Below are positions 55,799 to 64,000 of a DNA stretch of 64,000 nt, piece after piece (the first letter of the stretch is position 1; each line of letters starts with the position of its first letter). The notes under the pieces are model-generated. The model was not told the origin of the DNA. It did not search any database and was given only the letters and a program-made list of their open reading frames with translations. The position numbers and the translations under genes were made by a program. Origin of the DNA: KBS50 sp042434095. GTDB taxonomy: Bacteria; Actinomycetota; Actinomycetes; Mycobacteriales; Micromonosporaceae. The stretch spans positions 248,001 to 312,000 of the forward strand of contig NZ_JBHLUE010000026.1 of assembly GCF_042434095.1 (NCBI RefSeq), written 5' to 3'.

Positions 55799-58700
55799 CT
55801 ACGGGTTGGTGGGTTGGCTCTGCGGGGTGCGCGGGTTGGGCGGCGCGCTGGACGGCTGGCCGGTGATCCACCGGCCGATCCGGGTGCCGACGCCCCAGGA
55901 CAGTTGGCCGGCGCCGACGAGGAACCGGGGGATGAGCACGTACTTCGTGGTGCGGGCGGCGAACCAGGACGCGGACCAGCGGGCGAACCGCCGGTCGACG
56001 TAGTTGTTGAGCCAGCGGGAGGTGGCGAACAGGTTGAAGCCGGCGTTGCGCAGCCCCTGCGGCACCCACTGCCACTTGTTCGGCAGCAGCCAGTGGTGCA
56101 GCTGCTGGCCGTACCGGGTGGCGCCGCCGCGGGCCGCCCAGTATTCGCGGCTGATGGTGTTGAAGCTGCGCGGATCCCAGAAGAACCGGCGCAGCCGGGT
56201 CGGGAAGGTACGCCAGAACTGGCGGGTGAAGATGAACGCCTCGTGCTCGGCCAGCCGTACCCAGAACCGCCGGGTGAACGGCGCGGCCACCATCGAGGCC
56301 AGCCGGCGGGCGCCGGCCAGCACGCCCTGCACGCCGGCCTTGGCGAACGCCTTGACCGCACCGGCGATCAGCCCGACCACCACGGTGGCGATGTAGAGGG
56401 CCTGCCAGAACCGGCCCTTGAGCCAGCCCGCGCCGCCGGGAATCCCGCCGGAGGCGCCGCCCTCGTCGTCGCCGAAGTTGAGGTCGAGATAGCCGGCGAT
56501 CCTGGCGGCCCGGTCCCAGGCGGTCGGCGGGGTGCCGCCGCCGCGGCCGGAGCCGCTGCCGGCGGACCCGCCGGCCGCGTCGCCGCCGGACGGGGCGCCG
56601 GCCGCGCCGGACTGGCCGGGTGCGCCGCCGGTCGAGGTGCCCGCGCCGGTGGCCCCCGGGTGCTCGCCCCGCTGGCCCTGGCCGCCGCCGGGATGCTGAC
56701 CGGCGCCCCGGCCGTGCCCGTCGCCCGGGTTCGGCGACTCGCCGCTGGCACTGCCGGTCCCGCCGGGCCGGCGGGGGGCGTTGCCGGTCTGCCCGGGCGG
56801 CGGGGCGACGGCGTGGTCGCCGGGAGCGCCGTTGCCGCCGGTGGCCCGCCCGGTGAGCGTCCCGTCGGGCGAGCCGGCGAGGTTGCCGCGCGGATCGCCG
56901 CCGACCGAACCGCCGACGATGCCGCCGGTCACGCCCCCGACCTCGCCGCCGGCCACCCCGTCCGGGGTGCCCTGCGGCGAGCCGTTGCCGTCGCTCGGAT
57001 CCGGCGAGGTGCCGGTGCCGCCCGGCCGGCCGCCGGCGCCGGTCCCGCTGCCGGTGCCACCGGGCCGGCCGCCGGTTCCGCTGCCGGTCCCCGTTCCGGC
57101 TCCGGTCCCCGTACCGGCTCCGGTCCCCGTACCGGCTCCGGTCCCCGTTCCGGCTCCGGTTCCCGTTCCGGCTCCGGTTCCCGTGCCCGCGCCGTTGCCG
57201 GTCGTCCCGGCACCGGGGCCCGCGCCGGCCACCCCGTTGCCGCCGGTGCCGGTGCCGGTCCCGGTCCCGGTTCCCGTTCCGGTTCCCGTTCCGGTTCCCG
57301 TTCCGGTGCCCGGGCCGGCGTTGCCGCCGCCCGCGCCGGTCGGCGAACCCGCCGGTCCCGAACCGCCGTCCCCGGCCTGCGCGCCGGTGCCGCCGTTGTC
57401 GTGCGCGTCGGAGGTCCCGCCCTCGCCGGTCCCGGTGCCACCCGGCCCCGTCGCACCGGTGCCGGTGCCGTCCGCGCCGTTCTCCGCGCCGCCCGGCGTA
57501 CCGACCGTGCCCGGGCCGCCGAGCCCGCCGTCGCCGGCCCCGGGGTCGTCGCCGCCGCCCCCGCCGGCCGGATTGTCGCCGTCCTCGCCGCCCACCGCGA
57601 CCGGCGGCGGCGCCGCCGGCGGGGCCGGCGGATTCGGCCGGGGCGCCCGCCGCCGCCCGCCGACGTGGCCGAACGTCACGTCGTGACCGGACTGGGTCTC
57701 GCGGCGCATCATCGCCTCCGCCTCCCGCCGGCTCAGCTTCAGGATCGGGCCACCGCCGCGCGGGCGCACCAGGATCAGGTCGCCGCGGTTGAACCGGGCG
57801 ATCTCCGCCGGGGTCAGGGTCACGTCCCAGCCGGGCGGGAAGGTCGGCGTCACGTAGTTGTGCACGGTGCCGCTGGCCTGCAACCCGTCCGGGTCCACCA
57901 GGTTGACCGGGTTGCCGCGCACGTACCGGTAGCGGTTCAGGTCCTCGTCCGGGCCGGCCGGGTCGGGCGACAGCCACCGGCCCAGCCAGGGCGCGTAGTA
58001 GCGGTGGCCGAACGCGTACAGCCCGGTCGCGTCGTCGCGCTCCTTGCCGGCGAACCGGTAGTCGCGGATCCGCACCTCCCGGACCGTGTCGCCGGCCAGG
58101 AACGCCGTGCCGCCGTACGGGAAGTACTCCTCGTACGAGACCAGCGCGGCGGTCTCGTCGAGTTCCAACCGGGCGCTGCCCAGGTGGTCGGCCAGCGGGA
58201 ACAGCAGCCGGGCCAGGCCCGTGTCGTCGGTCTCCCGGCCGGTCGTGTCGGTGCCCCACCGGTGCAGGTACGCCAGCACGGCCGTCTCGTCGGAGACGTG
58301 TGAGGTGATCCGTTCCAGCACCAGCGTGCCGGCCGCCCGGACCCGGACGATCTCGCAGCCGTCCAGGTAGAGCTTCTCGGTCTCCTCGACCGCCCCGCTG
58401 ACCAGCCGCCGGGCCAGCTTGCGGACCCGCTGACCGGCGAAGTCGTACAGGTAGCGTTCGTCGTCGTCGGGCTGCCCGACGCCGGACCGGTCGATCACCA
58501 CGGCCCGGGAGATCGCGTTGCGGTACGTCCACTCGATGGCCCGCAGGTGCGCGAGCGACACGCAGTTGCCGGCCGCGTCGAAGTCTCCGGCCGGGTTCGG
58601 CACCGGGTTGCCGGCCGGGTCGGTGGCCGGGCCGCCGCGGTTGCTGTCGGCCGCCACCCACAGCTCGGTGGTCCACTGCCGACTCGTGCCGGTGTGCTTG

Positions 58701-61700
58701 ATGGACAGCAGGTTCCCCGAGGCGTCGTACCGGAAGCTGCGCTGGTACCGCTCGACGGCGGCCGCGTTGTTGATGGACAGGTGCCGGGTGCCCTTGAGCG
58801 CGTCCGGTCCCGCCGTGCCGGGCCGGTAGTCGTGCTCCAGCAGCGCCTGGTGCACCCGCCCGCTCGCGCCGGTGAGCCGGTAGAACTCGTCGTACTCGTA
58901 CAGCTGCTCCGGGCCGACCGTCACGCCGGGCAGCACCGGGCCGCCGGGGCGCTGCGCGAGGTCCTCGGCCCGCACGACGTTGCCCACCGGGTCGTACGTG
59001 TAGCGCAGGTCCTGCACCGCCACGCCGCCGCGGGTCGCGGTGATCGCCGAGGTGCGGGCGGTGTCCGCGGCGAACGTGTGGACCAGCTCCACGCCGTTGC
59101 CCAGCCGGATCCGGCGGCGCTGGCCGCGGGCGGTGAGGTCGACGCCGTCGAACACTGTGCGGTCGGTGACCTTGCCGTCCGTCGTGGAGATCGTCACGGC
59201 CGCCAGCGCGCCGCCGGTCAGGTAGGACGAGGTCCGCACGCTGCCGTCCGGCAGCCGCTGCACCCGGATCCGGCCGTGCGCGTCCACCTCGTGCTCGCTC
59301 ACCCACGAGTCCGGGTCCAGCGGGACCGGCTGGGACCAGTCCGGCTCGTCCCCGGCGCACACCCGCCGCACGGTACGCAGCGCCACCCCGGCCGGGGTGT
59401 ACCGCTCGACCGCCAGCGTCCCGGCCTGGTCCCGGTGCAGCACCGGCCGGCCGATCGCGTTGCGGGCCGCGCCGTCCGGCGCCGACGGATCGTCACCGTA
59501 GACGATCTCCTCCACCCGGCGCTCCGGCCCCGGGCCGGGCCCGGTCACGTCCACCGCGACCAGCCGGTCCGCCCGGTCGTACCGCTGCCGGATGTGTACG
59601 CCGCGCTGGTTCCAGCCCTCGACCAGCCGGTCGTACGCGTCCGGCAGCGACCAGCTGACGCCCGCGTCGGCCGACTCGTCCCGCAGCGGCCGCCCGGTGA
59701 GGTCCCGGAGGAACCGGTGGGTGGGCACCCCGCGCGCGTCGACCAGCTCCAGCTCCTCGCCGCGCGGATCCCGGCGTACCCGGATGACCTGGTCGGCGCC
59801 GCCCGCGGCCGCCACGTGGACCTCCCGGACCGGCCGGCCGTCCGGGCCGAGCAGGGACACGATCGGCGTGTTCGCGTGCCGGGCGGCCAGCTCGTACGCC
59901 CGGCGCTCCGGGTCGCCGGCCGGCAGCCCCTCGCGCAGCAGCCGGTAGCCCGAGTCGAGCACCGTGTCGTTGCGGTCGGCCGCGGTGGTCTGCCACGCCC
60001 CGTACCCGGCGGCCTCGTGGGTGCCGTCCGGATATTCCCGCCGGACGATCCGGCCGGACGCGTCGTAGCGGGTGACGAGCACCGCGCCGAACTCGGCCAG
60101 CTCCGGCTCCGGCTGGTAGGCCGGGCCCGGGCTGTAGAACGGCTCGTACTCGCGGACCGGCTGCTGCTTGCGGTTGAACCGCACGTGCCCGGCCACCCGC
60201 CAGCGCGGGTCGGCGGGCGCCTCGGTCGGGACGCCGTCCGGACCCAGCACGAGGGCGCCGGCGGCGTCGCGGGCGATCGCCGGTCCCGGCTCGGTCAGCT
60301 CGGCCACCTGCAACGGCCGGCCGAAGCCGTCCCGGTGGGTCACCCGCACCCCGCAGCGGGAGGCGGCCCGCACCGCGCCGGTGCCGTCGTGCATCAGCTC
60401 CTCCCGGTCCACCTGCACCGTCCGGGGCGGCGCCGCGCCGGGCGCCCAGCCCAGCTCGTAGCCCACGAACGCGGCGGCCCGCTGCACGTACCGGGCCGGA
60501 TCGGCCAGCACGTCGTCCACCGAGCCGGGCGTCGGGGCGTACCCGGCCAGCGGCTCCTGCCCGTAGGGTTGGCCGGCCACGCTGCCGTACGCGGTGGTCA
60601 GCACCGCCACCCCGAGCGGGTCCAGCAGCGCCTCCTCGACCGCGCCGTTGGGATCGGTGACCCGGAACGGTTGCAGGTGCCGGTAGTCCAGTTCGGACAC
60701 CGTGACCGCGCCGATCGCGTCGGTCACCCGGACCGGCGCCAGGTCGGCCGGGTCGTAGCCCAGCCGCACGGTGGCGCCGTCGCCGCGCTCGGTGCGGTCC
60801 GGCAGGTGGAACCCGGCCGCGTCGCGGTAGAAGCAGACCGGGTCCGGTTGCCACCAGAGGCCGTCCCCGGCCACGTAACCGGCGTCGGCCAGCGCCGCGT
60901 CACCGGGCGCCCCCGGAGCGCCCGGCCCGCCTGGCCCGGCGGGATCCTCGCCGAAGGCCGCCGCCAGCATGGCCGGGGTGAACACCGCCGACTCCTCGTG
61001 GTGCAGCAGGGTGTGCGGTCCCACCTCGCCCACCGGCAGCGCGGCGGTCCGATCGGCGTTCCAGTACCGCTGCCGCCGCCACGCGGTGAGCCGGGCGGCC
61101 GGTCCGGCCGGCGGGTCCACGCCGGGCGGCGTGGCCGCGGCCAGCGCGGTGGACGCCAGGGCCGCCAGTTCCGCCACGGTGAACACCCCGGCGGCCGGGG
61201 CGACGCCGAGGAGCTCGTAGTCGCGGCGCTCCACCGGGATGGACAGCTCGTACCGGTCGGTCTCATCGACGTGGGCGTGGGTGGCCACGGTGAGGTCGGC
61301 CAGCAGCCCGAGCTGTTCGGGCACCGCGCCCGGCCGGCCCGGCCGGCGCGGATACGCCACCGCGACGCTCCGGCTGGGCAACCCGGCCGCGTCGAAGTCG
61401 ACGATCAGGTCGTGCTCCAGCCGGGGATCGGCCGGGTCCTGCTCGTAGTGGCAGGTCAGCCGCTCCCGCAGGGCCACCTGGAACGCCGGGTCGCGGCCGT
61501 CGGCGGCCGGTTGCAGCCGGCTCACCAGGTAGCCGTAGCGGACCACCCGGACCGGGTCGGCCGCGAGGGCGCCGTCGGCGGCGACCGCGAAGAACTCCTC
61601 CCGCAGCACGCTGCCGGCCGGCGCGGCGACGGCCTGCTCGTAGTCGCCGGGCCCGAGCGCGGCCAGGTCGGCCACCGCGTGCGCCGGCACGTCCGGGGCG

Positions 61701-64000
61701 TCCGGGTCCCGGTCGTACGCCCCGGACAGCGACGGCCGGTCCACCCCGGTGTGGTACCAGGTGCGCAGGCAGCCGGCCGCGGTCTCGGCCACCGGATCGG
61801 CCGGCCCGGACAGGTCCGCGTCGTAGGTGTCCACGGCGCCGAACAGGGTCAACCGTTCCGCCGCGTCGTACCGCCCGTCGTGGTAGGCGTACCGGACGCC
61901 GCTGCTGGTGCCGCCGATCAGGTCGGTGGTCAGGTGCCGGACCACCACGGTGTGGTGCGCCGGCAGCCGGGTCCGCCACGGCCGGCCGGCGGCCCGGTCC
62001 GCCAGGTAGCCGGCGGCCGAACTGGCGTACGTCAGCTCGTGCGCCACCCCGGCGCCGGTGTCCAGCCGTACCAGCAGGTGCGGCCGTACCCCGCCGGTGA
62101 GCCGCGCGTACCGCAGCTCGTCGGCGGCGCCCGGCAGCGGCGACGACCAGACCAGGCACGGCGTGCCGTCGCCGAGAAAGTCCAGCACCGACACCGAGCC
62201 GAGGTTGTCCACCACGACGCCCGGGGCCAGCACGCCGCCGTCTTCGAAACCGTTGCCGGACAGGTTGCGCCACCAGCGGATGCCGTCCGTGCCGAGGTAG
62301 ACCAGGTCGGCGCGGCCGTCGCCGTCCAGGTCGGTCAGCAGCAGCCGGCTCGCGTCGAACTCGGGCTCGGGGGCGAACACGGGGGAGTCCTGCATCAGCA
62401 CCGGCGGGCCGAACCGGCCGTTGCCCAGCTGCGGCCAGTACTCTACCCGGCCGTTGCGCAGCCGTACCTGGTCGGCGGCGCCGTCCCCGGTCATGTCGGC
62501 CAGGAACAGGTCCAGCCCCGGGTCCTCGCCGACCGTGCCGGTCGGCCGGTCCGGTCCGGCCGACCCGGCCGCGCTCCCGCTGTCGGTCGGGCCCGGCAGC
62601 CGCGCGGACAGCGGCGCCCCGAAGCCCTCGGCGCCCAGCGACGGATACCAGAGCAGCCGCTCGGCGTCCGCCACCACCAACTCGGCGAGGCCGTCGCCGT
62701 TCACGTCCAGCCACTGCGCGTGCCGGCCGGCCGCCTCCAGGTGCGGCAGCGCCGGGAACGGCCGGAAGGACCGCCATTGTTCGGCGTCCCGGTCGAACGT
62801 GTAGTAGCCGCCGGTCCGGCCGTGCAGCACCGCCAGGTTCGGGTTGCCGTCGGCGTCGAAGTCGGCCAGCGCCACCTCGGCCAGCCGGTACCCGGGCCGC
62901 TCGGCGACCAGCGCCTGCGGCGCGAACCGGCCGCCGCCGAGGTTGGACTTGTAGTACCAGGCCGTCGGAGTCTCGGTGAGAATCCCGGCCAGGCCCTCGC
63001 CGTACAGGTCGATCCACCGGTGCCCGAGGCCGAGGCCGCCCGGCGTGTTCACCACGGCCTCCTCCGGCGCCGCGGTGAAATCAGCGTCCGGCGCCGGATC
63101 GGGGTACGTCATCCGCAGCTCCGGCAGGTCCCGGCTGGCACCGCCGGCGCCGTACCCGGTGTAGCCGATGCCGCGCAGCACCGCCCCGCCCGGCCGCTCG
63201 TCGTGGCGCAGCCGGTACGCCCCGACCAGCACCGGGTCCGCACCCAGCGGATCGAAGTGGTGGAACGACAGCACCCGCCGGGCCAACCGGTAGGTGCGGA
63301 CCTCGAAACCCGGCCGGTAGCTGGAGGTCGGATCCGACCGGGCCGGCCAGGGCCGGTCCGGGTCCGGGCGGTCGGCCGGGTGGTCGCCGTAGTCGACCGC
63401 GAGCTGGAAGTGCCAGCGCAGGCCCGCCGGGTCCGGCGCGTCGGCCGCGAGCGGCGTCGAGTTGCCGTACCGGACCCGGGTCAGGTAGCGCTGGGCCAGC
63501 GCCGGAGCGGCGCGCCGGCTGCGCTCGTACGTGCTGCCCGGGTCGACCCCGTCCAGCGTCTCGGCCGCGTACTCGAACCGGATGGCGTTGCCGGCGGGGT
63601 CGTACTGCGCCTCGGCCAGCCAGCAGAACACCCGGTCCGGATCGGCCGGGTCGGCGATCCGGGCCGTTCCGTCGAGGCCGTACACGGTGAGCACCCCGGC
63701 CGCGTCCCGGGTGCGCCAGTGCACCCGGCCGGTGTCGTCGGCCGTCCACTGCTCGACCCGGATCCGGGTGGACTCCCGCCGCGCCCGCCAGTACCGGACC
63801 GTCCAGCCGCCGATCCGGGCCACCCGCGGCACCCACCGGTCGCCGTCGCGGACCAGGGCCGGCACCAGGTCGCCGGTCGCCGTGCCGACGTACGCGTCCC
63901 GGGAGTCGTAGCCGGGGTCCCGCAGCCGGGTGCTGACCGTGATCGACAGCAGGCCGTCCAGCGACCAACCGGTTCCCCACACGCCCGCCGCGCCGGACGA
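55799..64000 (-). CDS. Tc toxin TcB/TcC fusion (5' end outside window)
   Basis: At least 2733 residues; the N-terminus is cut by the right edge. Order: SpvB-like start (VWGTGWSLDGLLSITV), beta-propeller (IDLYGEGLAGILTETPTAWY, WLDVNGDGLAELVV), TcdB middle regions, RHS/YD repeats, and the RHS core (YAFGHRYYAPWLGRWLSPDP, NPVNLVDPDGL at about 57880) where TcC self-cleaves. After the core come about 690 residues of effector region: a short globular part, a Gly/Thr/Pro low-complexity linker (56,550-57,620), and a C-terminal domain of about 245 residues with a hydrophobic helix and QLHHWLLPNKW. TcB and TcC are fused, as in a minority of Tc loci. It precedes TcA in one operon. Confidence 0.9.
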   Translation of the reverse strand, partial: SSGAAGVWGTGWSLDGLLSITVSTRLRDPGYDSRDAYVGTATGDLVPALVRDGDRWVPRVARIGGWTVRYWRARRESTRIRVEQWTADDTGRVHWRTRDAAGVLTVYGLDGTARIADPADPDRVFCWLAEAQYDPAGNAIRFEYAAETLDGVDPGSTYERSRRAAPALAQRYLTRVRYGNSTPLAADAPDPAGLRWHFQLAVDYGDHPADRPDPDRPWPARSDPTSSYRPGFEVRTYRLARRVLSFHHFDPLGADPVLVGAYRLRHDERPGGAVLRGIGYTGYGAGGASRDLPELRMTYPDPAPDADFTAAPEEAVVNTPGGLGLGHRWIDLYGEGLAGILTETPTAWYYKSNLGGGRFAPQALVAERPGYRLAEVALADFDADGNPNLAVLHGRTGGYYTFDRDAEQWRSFRPFPALPHLEAAGRHAQWLDVNGDGLAELVVADAERLLWYPSLGAEGFGAPLSARLPGPTDSGSAAGSAGPDRPTGTVGEDPGLDLFLADMTGDGAADQVRLRNGRVEYWPQLGNGRFGPPVLMQDSPVFAPEPEFDASRLLLTDLDGDGRADLVYLGTDGIRWWRNLSGNGFEDGGVLAPGVVVDNLGSVSVLDFLGDGTPCLVWSSPLPGAADELRYARLTGGVRPHLLVRLDTGAGVAHELTYASSAAGYLADRAAGRPWRTRLPAHHTVVVRHLTTDLIGGTSSGVRYAYHDGRYDAAERLTLFGAVDTYDADLSGPADPVAETAAGCLRTWYHTGVDRPSLSGAYDRDPDAPDVPAHAVADLAALGPGDYEQAVAAPAGSVLREEFFAVAADGALAADPVRVVRYGYLVSRLQPAADGRDPAFQVALRERLTCHYEQDPADPRLEHDLIVDFDAAGLPSRSVAVAYPRRPGRPGAVPEQLGLLADLTVATHAHVDETDRYELSIPVERRDYELLGVAPAAGVFTVAELAALASTALAAATPPGVDPPAGPAARLTAWRRQRYWNADRTAALPVGEVGPHTLLHHEESAVFTPAMLAAAFGEDPAGPGGPGAPGAPGDAALADAGYVAGDGLWWQPDPVCFYRDAAGFHLPDRTERGDGATVRLGYDPADLAPVRVTDAIGAVTVSELDYRHLQPFRVTDPNGAVEEALLDPLGVAVLTTAYGSVAGQPYGQEPLAGYAPTPGSVDDVLADPARYVQRAAAFVGYELGWAPGAAPPRTVQVDREELMHDGTGAVRAASRCGVRVTHRDGFGRPLQVAELTEPGPAIARDAAGALVLGPDGVPTEAPADPRWRVAGHVRFNRKQQPVREYEPFYSPGPAYQPEPELAEFGAVLVTRYDASGRIVRREYPDGTHEAAGYGAWQTTAADRNDTVLDSGYRLLREGLPAGDPERRAYELAARHANTPIVSLLGPDGRPVREVHVAAAGGADQVIRVRRDPRGEELELVDARGVPTHRFLRDLTGRPLRDESADAGVSWSLPDAYDRLVEGWNQRGVHIRQRYDRADRLVAVDVTGPGPGPERRVEEIVYGDDPSAPDGAARNAIGRPVLHRDQAGTLAVERYTPAGVALRTVRRVCAGDEPDWSQPVPLDPDSWVSEHEVDAHGRIRVQRLPDGSVRTSSYLTGGALAAVTISTTDGKVTDRTVFDGVDLTARGQRRRIRLGNGVELVHTFAADTARTSAITATRGGVAVQDLRYTYDPVGNVVRAEDLAQRPGGPVLPGVTVGPEQLYEYDEFYRLTGASGRVHQALLEHDYRPGTAGPDALKGTRHLSINNAAAVERYQRSFRYDASGNLLSIKHTGTSRQWTTELWVAADSNRGGPATDPAGNPVPNPAGDFDAAGNCVSLAHLRAIEWTYRNAISRAVVIDRSGVGQPDDDERYLYDFAGQRVRKLARRLVSGAVEETEKLYLDGCEIVRVRAAGTLVLERITSHVSDETAVLAYLHRWGTDTTGRETDDTGLARLLFPLADHLGSARLELDETAALVSYEEYFPYGGTAFLAGDTVREVRIRDYRFAGKERDDATGLYAFGHRYYAPWLGRWLSPDPAGPDEDLNRYRYVRGNPVNLVDPDGLQASGTVHNYVTPTFPPGWDVTLTPAEIARFNRGDLILVRPRGGGPILKLSRREAEAMMRRETQSGHDVTFGHVGGRRRAPRPNPPAPPAAPPPVAVGGEDGDNPAGGGGGDDPGAGDGGLGGPGTVGTPGGAENGADGTGTGATGPGGTGTGEGGTSDAHDNGGTGAQAGDGGSGPAGSPTGAGGGNAGPGTGTGTGTGTGTGTGTGTGTGTGGNGVAGAGPGAGTTGNGAGTGTGAGTGTGAGTGTGAGTGTGAGTGTGAGTGTGSGTGGRPGGTGSGTGAGGRPGGTGTSPDPSDGNGSPQGTPDGVAGGEVGGVTGGIVGGSVGGDPRGNLAGSPDGTLTGRATGGNGAPGDHAVAPPPGQTGNAPRRPGGTGSASGESPNPGDGHGRGAGQHPGGGQGQRGEHPGATGAGTSTGGAPGQSGAAGAPSGGDAAGGSAGSGSGRGGGTPPTAWDRAARIAGYLDLNFGDDEGGASGGIPGGAGWLKGRFWQALYIATVVVGLIAGAVKAFAKAGVQGVLAGARRLASMVAAPFTRRFWVRLAEHEAFIFTRQFWRTFPTRLRRFFWDPRSFNTISREYWAARGGATRYGQQLHHWLLPNKWQWVPQGLRNAGFNLFATSRWLNNYVDRRFARWSASWFAARTTKYVLIPRFLVGAGQLSWGVGTRIGRWITGQPSSAPPNPRTPQSQPTNP
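57070..57315. repeat. Coding micro-satellites of the TcC linker
   Basis: Two tracts inside the TcB/TcC gene: 57070-57189 with an 18-bp unit encoding Ala-Gly-Thr-Gly-Thr-Gly about six times, and 57243-57315 with a 6-bp unit encoding Gly-Thr. Units keep the frame, so copy number can change without destroying the toxin. Confidence 0.8.

Noticed and set aside
50143..55866. A 1907-codon open frame on the plus strand opposite TcA
   Set aside because: High GC gives long open frames opposite real genes; its product is Arg/Val/Gly-rich without domains, while the minus strand encodes a clear TcA.
46894..64000. Contractile injection system
   Set aside because: No sheath, tube, baseplate or AAA ATPase genes; the two large genes are Tc type.

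Overview
The window is about 73% GC by eye, with GTG starts, 4-bp ATGA/GTGA gene overlaps, many leaderless genes and terminators without U-tracts. Together with the gene families present, this indicates an actinomycete chromosome, most likely Micromonosporaceae (Micromonospora/Actinoplanes type). The family assignment is inferred from gene style, not from a marker gene. Both ends are cut inside genes.

Layout. (1) 1-10182: an ATP-grasp/peptidase/esterase island. It has four ATP-grasp ligases, an S51-like protein, an M20 peptidase and two alpha/beta esterases, arranged as two divergent units, with a secreted fibronectin-III protein in between. (2) 10293-11376: a HTH antitoxin / PIN toxin module. 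(3) 11441-14455: a tightly overlapping operon of acyl-CoA dehydrogenase, PIG-L deacetylase, methyltransferase and glycosyltransferase. (4) 14545-16937: a tRNA-Arg(ACG)-like gene whose anticodon loop is split by exactly 61 nt, followed by a 719-aa protein with a TerD-like C-terminus. (5) 16954-18185: a promoter, a short leader peptide with a possible attenuator, a GNAT acetyltransferase and a second-type initiation factor IF-1. (6) 18213-20970: a frameshifted antitoxin-like gene with an intact palindromic operator, then a GntR/ABC transporter operon. (7) 21095-26714: fasciclin protein, tandem RlaP nucleotidyltransferases, Mrp ATPase, acyltransferase, ADP-ribosylglycohydrolase and gene remnants. 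(8) 26719-31573: small regulators (ArsR/SRPBCC/VOC, DUF5937 HTH, MerR with HEAT repeats). (9) 31666-46826: a STAND/TPR ATPase with an aminotransferase, several GNATs, an EamA exporter sharing twin operators with a CGNR regulator, metabolic singletons, and a rifamycin monooxygenase behind a rifamycin-associated element. (10) 46894-64000: a two-gene Tc-type toxin complex on the minus strand, a TcB/TcC fusion then a 2945-aa TcA.

The strongest candidates for undescribed biology are the split tRNA-Arg-like gene with its TerD-domain neighbour, the leader/GNAT/IF-1 unit, the ATP-grasp island, and the unusual effector end of the Tc toxin. Functions are by recognised families and motifs; no database search was run.
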